Source of the DNA: an uncultured Alistipes sp.
GTDB taxonomy: Bacteria > Bacteroidota > Bacteroidia > Bacteroidales > Rikenellaceae
DNA length: 64,000 bases
Direction: 5' to 3'
NCBI GenBank assembly: GCA_910583985.1
Contig: CAJTYA010000002.1
Span: 115,598-179,597 of the forward strand
Of this stretch, positions 51,796-61,235 are shown one piece after another. The notes under the pieces are model-generated. The model had not been told where the DNA came from, ran no database searches, and worked only from the letters and a program-made list of their open reading frames with translations. Made by a program: the position numbers and the translations under genes. Within the stretch, counting starts at the first letter, position 1, and each line of letters starts with the position of its first letter.

Positions 51796-52377
51796 ATGGA
51801 AGACAACAAGCTCAGAGGAACCCTGACCGAGCAGAACCTGCTCAAAGCATTCGCCGGCGAATCGCAGGCCGCCAACCGTTACCGCATGTTCGCCAAACAG
51901 GCCCGCAAGGACGGTTACGAAAAGATCGCCGCCTTTTTCGATGAAACCACGCACAACGAGCTGCGTCATTCGAAAATCTTCTTCGAGTTCCTCAAGGGAG
52001 GTAACGTGGAAATCACGGCTTCCTATCCGGCGGGCGTCATCGGCACGACGCTCGAAAACCTCCGTCAGGCAGCCGAGGGCGAGTACGACGAGTGGAGCGA
52101 TCTCTATCCCGAATATTCGCGCGTGGCCAAAGACGAGGGCTTCACCGAAATCGCCCTGCGCTTCGCCCAGATCACCGAAATCGAGAAGACGCACGAAGCC
52201 CGCTTCCGGGGACTGTACGAAACGCTCGAACGCGATGCGATCTTCCGCAAGGAGGGCGAGACGATCTGGCGCTGCCGCGAATGCGGACACATCCACGTAG
52301 GCAACAGCGCGCCGAAGAAATGTCCCGTCTGCTCCCATCCGCAGGCCTTTTTCGAAATCGAGAGCGATAAATATTGA
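51796..52377 (+). CDS. rbr: Rubrerythrin
   Basis: A 193-residue non-haem iron peroxidase. The N-terminal four-helix di-iron domain has FAGESQAANRYRMFAKQA, FFDETTHNELRHSK and later FAQITEIEKTHEARF (ligands Glu and His). The C-terminal rubredoxin domain carries WRCRECGHIHVG and KKCPVCSHPQAFF, the Cys4 iron site. It reduces H2O2 to water with electrons from NADH via rubredoxin partners. With superoxide dismutase on the other side of a shared control region it forms a superoxide-to-water detoxification pair in an anaerobe. Start 51796. Confidence 0.96.
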   Translation: MEDNKLRGTLTEQNLLKAFAGESQAANRYRMFAKQARKDGYEKIAAFFDETTHNELRHSKIFFEFLKGGNVEITASYPAGVIGTTLENLRQAAEGEYDEWSDLYPEYSRVAKDEGFTEIALRFAQITEIEKTHEARFRGLYETLERDAIFRKEGETIWRCRECGHIHVGNSAPKKCPVCSHPQAFFEIESDKY

Positions 52378-52437
52378 TCCCTCCCCGTGTCGCGTGTGCT
52401 TGGGCCGGACGATCCGGCCGGGCGCCGCGTCCTTCTG

Positions 52438-52469
52438 CAGGCCGTTTCCCCGTCGGGGGAGACGGCCTG
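52438..52469 (+). terminator. Terminator after rubrerythrin
   Basis: CAGGCCGTTTCCCC and GGGGAGACGGCCTG (one wobble) around a four-base loop, then TGTCTTTTC, 60 bp past the stop. A further hairpin with a one-base bulge lies at about 52507-52538. Confidence 0.75.
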
Positions 52470-52634
52470 TGTCTTTTCGGAAAATACGTCGCGGTACGTG
52501 CCCGCAGCGACCTGCCCCTGTCGGCGGGGACAGGTCGCCGCGCGGTAAGACCGCAAGAAAGGGCGGCGTCCGGCAGACGGCGTTCCCGGATGAGGACCCG
52601 TTGTCGTCGCCGGTCGGAATCCGGCAGAGAAAGG

Positions 52635-52667
52635 AACGCCCGGTGGTAGCCTTGGAGGGCGTTTTTT
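52635..52667 (+). terminator. Isolated terminator-like hairpin
   Basis: AACGCCC and GGGCGTT around a 14-base loop followed by T4. There is no gene directly upstream. Confidence 0.45.
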
Positions 52668-53058
52668 GCCGGTGTCGGCGGATGTCGCTGTCCGGTTCCC
52701 GACGGTCGGGTGGAGTACATGTCGGCGAAGCGGGAAGGGCGACGCTTCGTGGCGGCTGGAGGCGTTCCGGAAGGGATGGGCGGCGTAGGGGGAGAGGGGC
52801 CGTCCGGCTTTCGGCGAAGGGTCTCTTGTGCCGGGATGATCGCCGTCCCCGTTTCGCTGCCGGCGGGGACGTTCCGGGAACCCGTTTTCGCCGGCGGGAC
52901 GCATAAGAGGAAAAGGGGCCAAAAATGCCGCTCCGTCGGCGTCCGGAAAGCGGAGGCGACCGCGAATGACCGTAAGCGGACGCGGATTTCGAGCCGTGTG
53001 CGCTGTAAATTTCTGCAAAACGGGCTTTTGCTGTTTAAAATTGAAAAATGAAGTTGAA
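52668..53058 (+). other. GC-rich spacer upstream of the GNAT gene
   Basis: About 390 bp with overlapping spurious frames and no recognisable gene. Confidence 0.5.
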
Positions 53059-53094
53059 TTTGTCCGCGATTCGGTCTTTTTTTTAATACTTTTG
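53059..53094 (+). promoter_or_regulatory. Promoter of the GNAT-argG genes
   Basis: TTTG at 53059-53062 and, after 24 bp, TACTTTTG at 53087-53094 (exact -7 box), about 80 bp before the GNAT gene. No operator for an arginine repressor was identified. Confidence 0.6.
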
Positions 53095-53172
53095 CCCTTT
53101 GTAATAATCCGGGCAGAGGCGGGGGAAGGCCCCTCGTTTTCCGGCGTTTCTAATTTTTTTGCTGGTTTTGAA

Positions 53173-53757
53173 ATGACAATTGAAGATTTCGACGTGTTGG
53201 TTGCCACGGAACAACACACGGACTTTGCGCAGGCCATCTGCGACGAGATGGCCGAATCGGCCAAGGCGCGCGGTACGGGTATCGCCAGACGTACCGCGGA
53301 GTATGTCTCGCGCAAGATGCGCGAAGGCAAGGCCGTGATCGCTTTTCACAAGGACGGCACGTGGGCCGGGTTCAGCTACATCGAGTCGTGGGGACACGGC
53401 GGCTATGTGGCCAATTCGGGCCTCATCATCAACCCCAAGTTCCGACGCATGGGGCTGGCCAAGGCGATCAAGACGAAGACCTTTTTCCTGTCGCTGAAAA
53501 AGTTCCACGGCTCGAAACTTTTCGGGCTCACCACGGGACTGGCAGTGATGAAGATCAACTCCGAACTGGGCTACCGGCCGGTGACCTATTCCGAACTCAC
53601 GGACGACGACCAGTTCTGGAAAGGATGCGAAAGCTGCGTCAATTACCCCATCCTGCAAAGCAAGCAGCGCAAGAACTGCCTTTGCACGGCCATGCTGTTC
53701 GATCCCGCCCACGACACGGTGAAGATTCCCATCGACCGGGAATTGCTCGAAGATTAA
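53173..53757 (+). CDS. GNAT acyltransferase heading the arginine genes
   Basis: A 194-residue protein. I start at 53173 (MTIEDFDVLVATEQHTDFAQAI); the upstream extension runs through the promoter. The core GNAT fold is visible: VIAFHKDGTWAGFSYIESW, the strand SGLIINPKFR, the acyl-CoA loop RRMGLAKAI (R/Q-x-x-G-x-G/A variant) and SKLFGLTTGLAVMKINSELG, followed by a Cys-rich tail (GCESCVNYP, NCLCTAM). It lies 61 bp before argG on one transcript. That position makes it the best candidate for acylating glutamate as the first step of arginine synthesis; whether with acetyl- or succinyl-CoA is open. Inferred role. Confidence 0.75.
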   Translation: MTIEDFDVLVATEQHTDFAQAICDEMAESAKARGTGIARRTAEYVSRKMREGKAVIAFHKDGTWAGFSYIESWGHGGYVANSGLIINPKFRRMGLAKAIKTKTFFLSLKKFHGSKLFGLTTGLAVMKINSELGYRPVTYSELTDDDQFWKGCESCVNYPILQSKQRKNCLCTAMLFDPAHDTVKIPIDRELLED

Positions 53758-53818
53758 GAAAGAGAAGAATACAGGTGCTCCTCCTTCGGTTCATGTTAAA
53801 AAACGAAAAAGAGAAAAA

Positions 53819-55012
53819 ATGAAAAAAGTAGTATTGGCCTTTAGCGGCGGTCTCGACACCTCTTACTGCGCTATCTATCTGGCCAAAGAGATGGGTCTCG
53901 AAGTGCATGCCGCACTGGCGAACACCGGCGGATTCTCCGCTGAAGAACTCGCGAATATCGAACGGCGGGCCTACGGCCTCGGCGTGAAGAGCTACGTGGC
54001 GCTCGACGTAACGCAGGATTATTACAACCACGCGATCAAATACATGATTTTCGGCAATGTGCTGAAAAATTCGACCTATCCCATTTCGGTCAGCTCCGAA
54101 AGAATCTCTCAGGCCACGGCCATCGCGCGCTATGCCCGCGAAATAGGGGCCGACTACTTGTGTCACGGCAGCACCGGGGCGGGCAACGACCAAGTCCGTT
54201 TCGACATGGTGTTCGACATCATCGCTCCGGAAATCGAAGTGATCGCTCTGATCCGCGAAAAACGCCTCAGCCGCGAGGAGGAGATCGCCTACCTGCGCGC
54301 GAACGGCGTCGATTTCGATTTCAAGAAGGCCGAATATTCGATCAACCAAGGCGTCTGGGGTACGTCCGTCGGCGGCCGCGAAACGCTCACTTCGAGCGAG
54401 ACGCTGCCCGAAGAGGCCTATCCCTCGCAGTTGAAGGAGACCGAACCGCGCCGCGTGACGCTCACCTTCGAGAAAGGCGAGTTCGTGGGGCTCGACGGCA
54501 AGCGTTTCGAGGACCGCATCGAGGCGATCCGCGCCTTGCAGGCCATCGCGTCGCGCTATGCGGTGGGCCGCGACATGCACGTGGGCGATACGATCATCGG
54601 CATCAAAGGCCGCGTCGGTTTCGAAGCCGCTGCGCCGATGATCATCATCAAGGCCCACCACATGCTCGAAAAGCACACGCTCACCAAGTGGCAGCTTTTC
54701 TGGAAAGACCAGATCGCCGCTTTCTACGGCAACTATCTGCACGAAGGACAGTATTATGATCCGGTGATGCGCGACATGGAGGCGATGCTCGAAAGCAGCC
54801 AGCGTACCGTGAGCGGCGACGTGTTTGTCGATCTGCACCCTTACCGGTTCGTCGTCGTGGGCATCGACAGCCCGCACGATCTGATGAGCGACAAGTTCGG
54901 CGCTTACGGCGAAACGATGAGCGACTGGACGAGCGACGATGTGAAGGGATTCGGCAAGATCTTCGGTAACCAGAACCGGATTTATTATAAAATCAACGGC
55001 GGTCTGAAGTAG
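53819..55012 (+). CDS. argG: Argininosuccinate synthase
   Basis: A 397-residue enzyme that joins citrulline and aspartate with ATP hydrolysis to AMP. The ATP motif VVLAFSGGLDTSYCAIYLA is at the start (about 4-22), CHGSTGAGNDQVRFD around 115-130, and SINQGVWGTSVGGRET and GIKGRVGFEAAAPMI mark the synthetase domain. The C-terminal multimerisation arm is present. Length normal. It follows the GNAT gene by 61 bp; argC comes 346 bp later. Confidence 0.96.
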   Translation: MKKVVLAFSGGLDTSYCAIYLAKEMGLEVHAALANTGGFSAEELANIERRAYGLGVKSYVALDVTQDYYNHAIKYMIFGNVLKNSTYPISVSSERISQATAIARYAREIGADYLCHGSTGAGNDQVRFDMVFDIIAPEIEVIALIREKRLSREEEIAYLRANGVDFDFKKAEYSINQGVWGTSVGGRETLTSSETLPEEAYPSQLKETEPRRVTLTFEKGEFVGLDGKRFEDRIEAIRALQAIASRYAVGRDMHVGDTIIGIKGRVGFEAAAPMIIIKAHHMLEKHTLTKWQLFWKDQIAAFYGNYLHEGQYYDPVMRDMEAMLESSQRTVSGDVFVDLHPYRFVVVGIDSPHDLMSDKFGAYGETMSDWTSDDVKGFGKIFGNQNRIYYKINGGLK

Positions 55013-55358
55013 ACCGCGACGAGACCCGTATCGATACTTTGCCCCGCCTGTCGGGAACCGAAGCCGAAGCGTTCGGGGAACGGACTTCGCTTGTCCGTCT
55101 CCCGACGGAGCAACAGTTTGTCGTTCCCTTCCGTCGCAGGCCCGGCGGAACGTGTGCGATGCCCGTCGAGAAGACGGCGCGCCTGTTCCGGACGAAGACG
55201 GAGCGGGGAACCGGATGACGGCACGACCTGCATCCGGCTCCTGCGGACGGTCGTCCCGGCTCCGGAGCGCTCCCGCCGGAAAGGAACGGCGGGCGAAAAC
55301 CGGAAACCGTGCGCTGCGGGGATCGTTGCGGGGCGTCGAATCCGATGACTATACGACT
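55013..55358 (+). other. Spacer between argG and argC
   Basis: 346 bp, GC-rich; no exact promoter box, terminator or gene seen. Whether argC is read from the argG transcript is uncertain. Confidence 0.4.
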
Positions 55359-56336
55359 ATGGTAAGAGTTGGAATCATAGGCGGAGCCGGCTATACGGGC
55401 GGCGAAGCCATCCGCGTCCTGCTGAACCATCCGGAGGCGGAACTCGTTTTCGTGCACAGCAACAGCAACGGCGGCAATCGCCTGAGCGATGTGCACGTCG
55501 ATCTGCTGGGCGAGACCGACATGCGTTTTACGGACCGTCTGCGCACCGACGTGGACGTGCTGTTCCTGTGCGTGGGGCACGGAGACGCCCGCAAGTTTCT
55601 CGAAGCCACGCCGATACCCGATTCGGTGCGGATCATCGACCTGAGTCAGGACTTCCGGCTGGCGGCTTCCTCGTCGGTCGGGGAGCGGCAGTTCGTCTAC
55701 GGATTGCCCGAACTGAACCGCGACCGCATCCGTCGGGCCCGCAACATCGCCAATCCGGGATGTTTCGCCACCTGCCTGCAACTGGGCCTCCTGCCGTTGG
55801 CGGCATCGGGGCTGCTCGCCGGCGAGGTGCACGTGACGGCCGTCACGGGATCGACGGGCGCCGGGCAGAAGCTCGCCCCGACGTCCCATTTCAGTCAGCG
55901 GGTGAACAATCTGTCGATCTACAAGGCTTTCGGGCACCAGCATTTGCACGAGATCGGCGAGAGCGTCCGGTCGCTGATGCCGGACTTTTCGCACGCGATC
56001 AACTTCGTTCCCTACCGGGGCGATTTCGCGCGCGGGATCATCGCGTCGATCTATACCGACTGCCCGCTGGAGTTAGAGGAAATCCGACGCGTCTACGCCG
56101 ATTTTTATGCCGACGCCGCGCTGACGTTCCTCAGCGACCGCAGCGTGTGCCTTAAACAGGTCGTCAATACGGCCAAGTGCCTGCTTTCGCTCGAAAAACA
56201 CGGCGACAAGCTGTTGGTGACCAGTGTGATCGACAACCTGCTCAAGGGCGCATCGGGACAGGCCGTGCAGAACATGAACCTGATGTTCGGCCTTGACGAA
56301 CGGGCCGGCCTGCACCTCAAGCCCGTGGCATTTTAG
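55359..56336 (+). CDS. argC: N-acyl-gamma-glutamyl-phosphate reductase
   Basis: A 325-residue NADP-dependent enzyme that reduces the acylglutamyl phosphate to the semialdehyde. The start MVRVGIIGGAGYTGGEAIRVLLNHP gives the dinucleotide-binding motif (GGAGYTG, 8-14), the nucleophile is Cys135 in ANPGCFAT, and GSTGAGQKLAPTSHFS and NFVPYRGDFARGI complete the family pattern. The ATG at 55359 is chosen because the fold begins there; the frame runs further upstream. Acetyl versus succinyl substrate cannot be told from sequence. Confidence 0.94.
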   Translation: MVRVGIIGGAGYTGGEAIRVLLNHPEAELVFVHSNSNGGNRLSDVHVDLLGETDMRFTDRLRTDVDVLFLCVGHGDARKFLEATPIPDSVRIIDLSQDFRLAASSSVGERQFVYGLPELNRDRIRRARNIANPGCFATCLQLGLLPLAASGLLAGEVHVTAVTGSTGAGQKLAPTSHFSQRVNNLSIYKAFGHQHLHEIGESVRSLMPDFSHAINFVPYRGDFARGIIASIYTDCPLELEEIRRVYADFYADAALTFLSDRSVCLKQVVNTAKCLLSLEKHGDKLLVTSVIDNLLKGASGQAVQNMNLMFGLDERAGLHLKPVAF

Positions 56337-56642
56337 TCGCTGCGACGGCCCTCGGCAGGTGGAGAATCGTCAGCCGGACGGAGCGTCCGGGTAAAAGGGC
56401 TGTCCGCCAATGCACGGGTTCGACCCGAAGACACGCCCCGCGGGACGGGAAACGGACGGGGCGTCGAACGGCGGACCATTCCGTCCGCGAAGACCGGGCG
56501 GGCGCGGAGTTTTGGCGGCAGGCTTTTTCCCGAAAGAGGGGAGAGCGCCCGCGCGGGGAGGCCGCAGGGGCGGCGGACGCGGAAATGTTGTTTAACCGGT
56601 TCCGGAGCCCGGTGAGGGCGGAGGGGCCGAAAATCGAAAATT
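56337..56642 (+). other. Spacer between argC and argD
   Basis: 306 bp of GC-rich sequence with nothing recognised. Confidence 0.4.
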
Positions 56643-57779
56643 ATGGATTTGTTCAAAGTCTATCCCCTGTGGGATATCAATATCGTTCGGGCCGAAGGCT
56701 CCTACGTGTGGGACGACAAGGGGACCCGCTATTTGGACATGTACGGCGGACATGCCGTCATCTCCATCGGGCATACCCATCCCCGTTACGTGGAGGGTGT
56801 CGTGAACCAATTGAAACATATCGGCTTCTACTCCAATTCGGTCATCATCGAGCAGCAGAAGGAGCTGGCCCGCAAGCTGGGAGCGCTCTCCGGCAAGGAG
56901 GACTATCAGCTTTTTCTGTGCAATTCGGGCGCCGAGGCGAACGAGAATGCGATGAAGCTGGCCTCGTTCCACAACGGCAAGAGCAAGGTCATCGCGATGA
57001 AAGGAGCTTTCCACGGCCGTACTTCGCTGGCCGTGTCGGCCACGGACAACCCGAAGATCGTCGCGCCGGTCAACCGGACCGATCACGTGGTCTTCGTGCC
57101 GCTCAACGACGAGCGGGCGCTGGAGGAGGCTTTCGAGCGGAACAGGGACGAAATATCGTCCGTCATCGTCGAGGCCATTCAGGGCGTGGGCGGCATCCGC
57201 ATCGCCACGCCTGAATATCTGCGCAAGGTCCGGGCGTTGTGCGACGAGTACGGGGCCGTCTACATCGCCGACGAAGTGCAGTGCGGCTGCGGCCGGAGCG
57301 GGAAATATTATGCCGCGGACCGGAGCGGGGTCGCTGCCGACATCTATACGATGGCCAAAGGTTTGGGCAACGGTTTCCCGATCGGGGCGATTTCGATCGC
57401 TCCGCACATCGCCCCGTCGTTCGGCATGCTCGGCACGACGTTCGGCGGCAACCATCTGGCCTGTGCCGCCGCCATCGCCGTGGCCGACGTGATGGCCGAG
57501 GAGGGCCTGATCGATCATGCCGCGCAGGTGGGCGACTACCTGATGGCCGGGCTCCGCGAGCTGCCGGGCATCCGCGAGGTGCGGGGCGCGGGGCTGATGA
57601 TCGGCATCGAGCTGTTCGAGGATGCGGCCCCGCTGCGCAAAAAGCTGCTGTTCGACGAAAAGATTTTCGTGGGCTCGTCCGGCGACAAGAACACGTTCCG
57701 CCTGCTGCCCGCGCTCAACGTGACCGAGGAGCATGCCGACTGCCTGCTCGGCGCTTTGCGGAAATTATTGTCAGCTTAA
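56643..57779 (+). CDS. argD: N-acylornithine aminotransferase
   Basis: A 378-residue class III PLP aminotransferase. The PLP Lys is Lys239 in TMAKGLGNGFP; NSGAEANENAMKLA (94-107), GAFHGRT (121-127), ADEVQCGCGRSG (209-220) with the cofactor Asp, and TTFGGNHLACAA are all in place. It transfers an amino group from glutamate to the acylglutamate semialdehyde. In Bacteroidetes the acyl group may be succinyl rather than acetyl. It lies 10 bp before argB. Normal length for this branch. Confidence 0.93.
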   Translation: MDLFKVYPLWDINIVRAEGSYVWDDKGTRYLDMYGGHAVISIGHTHPRYVEGVVNQLKHIGFYSNSVIIEQQKELARKLGALSGKEDYQLFLCNSGAEANENAMKLASFHNGKSKVIAMKGAFHGRTSLAVSATDNPKIVAPVNRTDHVVFVPLNDERALEEAFERNRDEISSVIVEAIQGVGGIRIATPEYLRKVRALCDEYGAVYIADEVQCGCGRSGKYYAADRSGVAADIYTMAKGLGNGFPIGAISIAPHIAPSFGMLGTTFGGNHLACAAAIAVADVMAEEGLIDHAAQVGDYLMAGLRELPGIREVRGAGLMIGIELFEDAAPLRKKLLFDEKIFVGSSGDKNTFRLLPALNVTEEHADCLLGALRKLLSA

Positions 57780-57789
57780 TGTCGAAAAA

Positions 57790-58572
57790 ATGTTGAAAGT
57801 CGTTAAAATAGGCGGAAACGTTGTCGATAACCCGGAAAAGCTCGACGCTTTTCTGCACGATTTCGCCGCGTTGGAGGGACCGAAAATCCTCGTGCACGGC
57901 GGCGGCAAGATCGCCACGACCGTCGGTAAAGCGCTCGGAATCGAGGCCACGATGATCGGAGGCCGCCGCGTGACGGATGCCGGGACGCTCAAGGTGGTGA
58001 CGATGGTGTATGCGGGACTTATCAACAAAACGATTGTCGATAAGTTGCGAACGGCAGGGTGCGACGCGTTCGGCCTGTGCGGCGCCGACGGAGGCTTGAT
58101 CGTCTCGGCCCGCCGCTCTCCCGAACCGGTCGACTACGGTTTCGTCGGCGATCCGTTGCTCGACGGATTCTCGGTGAAGGCGGCCCGGACGCTCATCGAT
58201 GCCGGCTATGTGCCGGTCGTCGCTCCGATCACCGTGAACGGAGACGGCGGCGGACTGCTCAATACGAATGCCGATACGGTGGCGCGGACCGTCGCCGTGG
58301 GCCTTTCGCACAAGTACGAGACCGAACTGGTGTATTGTTTCGAGAAGCCGGGCGTGTTGCGGGACGTGAACGACGAGCGCAGCGTGATCGCCGAGATCAC
58401 GCCTTCGGCGTTCGAACGGCTGCGTGCCGAGGGCGTCGTGGCCGACGGCATGCTGCCCAAGCTCGAAAATGCGTTCCGTGCCATCGGGGGCGGCGTGAAG
58501 AGCGTCGTCATCTGCGGCGCCGACGCCCTTACCCAAGAGGGGTACGGCGGTACGACGCTGCGGGGCGAATGA
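57790..58572 (+). CDS. argB: N-acylglutamate kinase
   Basis: A 260-residue amino-acid kinase starting MLKVVKIGGNVVDNPEKL; Lys6 and the glycine loop ILVHGGGKI (about 33-41) are the phosphate-binding features, then GLCGADGGLI, PVVAPITVNGDGGGLLNTNADTVA and VADGMLPKLENAFRAIGGGVKSV. It phosphorylates the gamma carboxylate of N-acylglutamate. The short length and lack of an N-terminal helix suggest the form without arginine feedback inhibition. It follows argD by 10 bp and ends this arginine cluster; argF, argE/argJ and argH are not in the window. Confidence 0.94.
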   Translation: MLKVVKIGGNVVDNPEKLDAFLHDFAALEGPKILVHGGGKIATTVGKALGIEATMIGGRRVTDAGTLKVVTMVYAGLINKTIVDKLRTAGCDAFGLCGADGGLIVSARRSPEPVDYGFVGDPLLDGFSVKAARTLIDAGYVPVVAPITVNGDGGGLLNTNADTVARTVAVGLSHKYETELVYCFEKPGVLRDVNDERSVIAEITPSAFERLRAEGVVADGMLPKLENAFRAIGGGVKSVVICGADALTQEGYGGTTLRGE

Positions 58573-59047
58573 CCTCCGGCGAAAGATCGTGCGGCTCGGC
58601 TGCGGAACGTTCGGCCGGAGCCGGATCGGGTGGGAATCGACCGATGTGCCGCGGGACGGGGAGAAGGAATGCGTGCGCAGGTCTGCCCTGCGTCTTCGGG
58701 AACCGGGCGGCCGGCGGAATACGAGGGCCGGCGTCCTGTCGTTTGAACCGGGAGAGGCGTTCTTGCGGATCGGTTTTGCGGTCCGGAAGCGGCCGGCGGG
58801 TTCCGGCGGGGGTGGCGGACGGAAAATCGAACGCGGTCGAAATGCGGACCGAGGCATTCACGGGCGGACGGCCCGGTATCCCGCTTCAAAAGGGCCGGCG
58901 AACCGTTCTCCGCAACGCGGGAGGGGCCGAATCCGGCTTGCGGCCGGGAGCCGCGACGGTCGAAAACGGAAAACTTCGGAGGGAAAACATCTTCGCATCG
59001 GGCGTATGCGCGGCAGATGAAGATCATTTACGAAAAGAGATAAAACG
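58573..59047 (+). other. Spacer between argB and leuB
   Basis: 475 bp GC-rich, no recognised gene, terminator or promoter box. Confidence 0.45.
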
Positions 59048-60109
59048 ATGGAACTGAAAATTGCACTTTTGCCCGGAGACGGCATCGGCCCCGAAATCGT
59101 GGGCGAAGCGGTGAAGGTTTTGAACCGAGTGGCCGCGAAATATTCCCATACGTTCGAATACCGGGAAGCTCCCGTCGGGGCCTGCGCGATCGACGCGACG
59201 GGCGATCCCTATCCCGCTTCGACGCATGCCGTTTGCGAGGCGTCGGACGTCGTGCTGTTCGGGGCCATCGGCGATCCGAAGTACGACAACGATCCCTCGG
59301 CCAAGGTGCGGCCCGAACAGGGGTTGCTGCGCATGCGCAAGTCGCTCGGCCTGTACGCCAACCTGCGGCCGTTGGCCGTGTTCGATTCGCTGGCCGGACG
59401 CTCGCCGCTCAAGACCGAGATCGTCCGCGGAGCCGATTTCCTCTGCGTGCGGGAACTCACCGGAGGGATGTATTTCGGTCGTCCGCAGGGACGCAGCGAA
59501 GACGGCAATACGGCTTACGACACCTGCGTCTATACGCGGGAGGAGGTCGAACGCATCCTGCATCTGGCTTTCGGGCTGGCCCGCAAACGCCGCAAACAGC
59601 TCACGGTGGTCGACAAGGCCAACGTGATCGCCACTTCGCGGCTGTGGCGTCAGATCGCCGGCGAGATGGCTCCGCAGTACCCCGACGTGCAGGTCGAGTT
59701 TATGTTCGTGGACAACGCGGCGATGCAGATCATCCAGCGGCCGACCCGCTTCGACGTGATCGTCACCGAAAACCTTTTCGGCGACATCCTCACCGACGAG
59801 GCCAGCGTCATCAGCGGTTCGCTCGGCATGCTGCCTTCGGCTTCGGTCGGGGCGAAGGTCGCACTGTTCGAACCGATCCACGGCAGCTATCCTCAGGCCG
59901 CCGGGAAGAACATCGCCAATCCGATGGCGACGATCCTTTCCGCTGCGATGCTGCTCGAACACGTAGGGCTCGAGGCCGAAGGCCGTGCCGTGCGCGAGGC
60001 GGTCAATCGGGCCATCGAGGCCGGAGTCGTGACCGAAGATCTGGTCTGCGACGGCGGCAAGGCCCATTCGACGACGGAGGTGGGCGATTACGTCGCAGCG
60101 GCGATCTGA
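59048..60109 (+). CDS. leuB: 3-isopropylmalate dehydrogenase
   Basis: A 353-residue NAD-dependent dehydrogenase of leucine synthesis. Landmarks are LLPGDGIGPEIV (7-18), GLLRMRKSLGLYANLRP with the substrate Arg residues, VRELTGGMYFGRPQG, the catalytic Lys in TVVDKANVI and the metal-binding Asp in DVIVTENLFGDILTDEAS, then EPIHGSYPQAAGKNIANP. It oxidises and decarboxylates isopropylmalate. No leuA, leuC or leuD is next to it, so it is separate from the usual leu cluster within this window. A terminator follows. Confidence 0.95.
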   Translation: MELKIALLPGDGIGPEIVGEAVKVLNRVAAKYSHTFEYREAPVGACAIDATGDPYPASTHAVCEASDVVLFGAIGDPKYDNDPSAKVRPEQGLLRMRKSLGLYANLRPLAVFDSLAGRSPLKTEIVRGADFLCVRELTGGMYFGRPQGRSEDGNTAYDTCVYTREEVERILHLAFGLARKRRKQLTVVDKANVIATSRLWRQIAGEMAPQYPDVQVEFMFVDNAAMQIIQRPTRFDVIVTENLFGDILTDEASVISGSLGMLPSASVGAKVALFEPIHGSYPQAAGKNIANPMATILSAAMLLEHVGLEAEGRAVREAVNRAIEAGVVTEDLVCDGGKAHSTTEVGDYVAAAI

Positions 60110-60269
60110 CCCGTTCCGTTCGCCCGGCATCGTGTCCGGGAAGCGTGCTGCGGCATTCCGCTGTGTCGCACGGTCATGCGACGCAGCCGTCGCGGGGAGA
60201 CCTCCGACGAAAAAAAGGCGAAACGCGTCTGGGGCGGAGACGGTCCGCATGCGTTGCGCACGGTTCATA

Positions 60270-60306
60270 CGGGAAGAGACGGCTTCGGGCCGTCTCTTCC
60301 CGTTTT
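60270..60306 (+). terminator. Terminator of leuB
   Basis: Perfect 14-base stem CGGGAAGAGACGGC and complement around TTCGG, then TTTTC, 160 bp past the stop. Confidence 0.85.
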
Positions 60307-60405
60307 CGTGCGGACGGTCGGGGCCGTGCCCGGAAACCGAGGACCGCAGCGTATTGTTTTGTACGGGAGGGGGAGGGCGGCGGTGTACGGCTTCGCCGCC
60401 GGATT

Positions 60406-60440
60406 GACGTGCCGCTGACGGTGCCGCTGACGGTGCCGCC
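60406..60440 (+). repeat. 12-bp tandem repeat (GACGGTGCCGCT)
   Basis: Three near-identical units (the first lacks one G and the last ends in C). It lies in a non-coding spacer that continues to about 61106, in which no gene is supported. Confidence 0.8.
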
Positions 60441-61106
60441 GGATATGGATCGTTCGGATGCCGCGGGGAACAAGAGGCTGCGTCGTATGCGGCGGCTTTC
60501 GAGCGATATGTTTCCGTATCCGTCGTTTTGTTGTGCCGAGACCTCCGTTTTCGTGCGTAGGGCCGAACGAGTTTTTCGGAACGGGCGTCGCGTCCTGCGG
60601 CGGTCTTTGTCGCCGTGAACCCCGGAGGGTAGGGGGCATCCGTCGATCCGCTTCGTTCGGATTCGCCTGCGGAGAACCGCGAGCGTCGCACGGACGAAAC
60701 GTTGTAGAGGAAGGGTGCAGGACGGGGGTGTGCGATAGGGACGCTCCGAATCGTCGGCCCGCATGCGGTCGTCCCTGTTTTGTCCGCCGAGGCGGAACGT
60801 CGCGATTTCCGAGGGTCCGGCGGCGAGGAAAGCCGATCCGTTCGAAATGCGGGACGTACCTTCGGCGTTCCGAAAGATGCTCTCCGGCGGACTTTCCGGG
60901 AACGCGGAGCGGCGGTTACTCGGCCGCCGTCGCTCGTCGGTGCAACGGACGATTGCCGTCCAGCTCGTATATATATTAAGGTAACGACTCGCGGAGGCTT
61001 CCTTGTCCTCGCGAAGAAACGGCGCATTCGTCGGGCGGCCGCTCTCCGTCCCGCAGGTCCTGTTTCCCCGTACCGGCGGAATCGCGACGAGAAACATCTG
61101 CGGAAT
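60441..61106 (+). other. GC-rich spacer without a supported gene
   Basis: About 670 bp; long but featureless open frames only. The frame that leads into the next gene from 60780 is not supported as coding before the ATG at 61236. Confidence 0.45.
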
Positions 61107-61137
61107 TTTGTTTTCCGACAAATCCGTCTTATTTTTG
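61107..61137 (+). promoter_or_regulatory. Promoter of the calcium-motif protein gene
   Basis: TTTG at 61107-61110, a 19-bp spacer and TATTTTTG at 61130-61137, both exact, about 100 bp before the ATG. The promoter also argues against translation starting upstream. Confidence 0.8.
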
Positions 61138-61235
61138 TGCAAACGGTTGCATTCGGCCCGGCGGGCGATTCCGTCCCTTTCCGGTCGCTGCGGATGTCGC
61201 CCCTGAAAAAAGTCGCTAACTCAACTGCACATACG

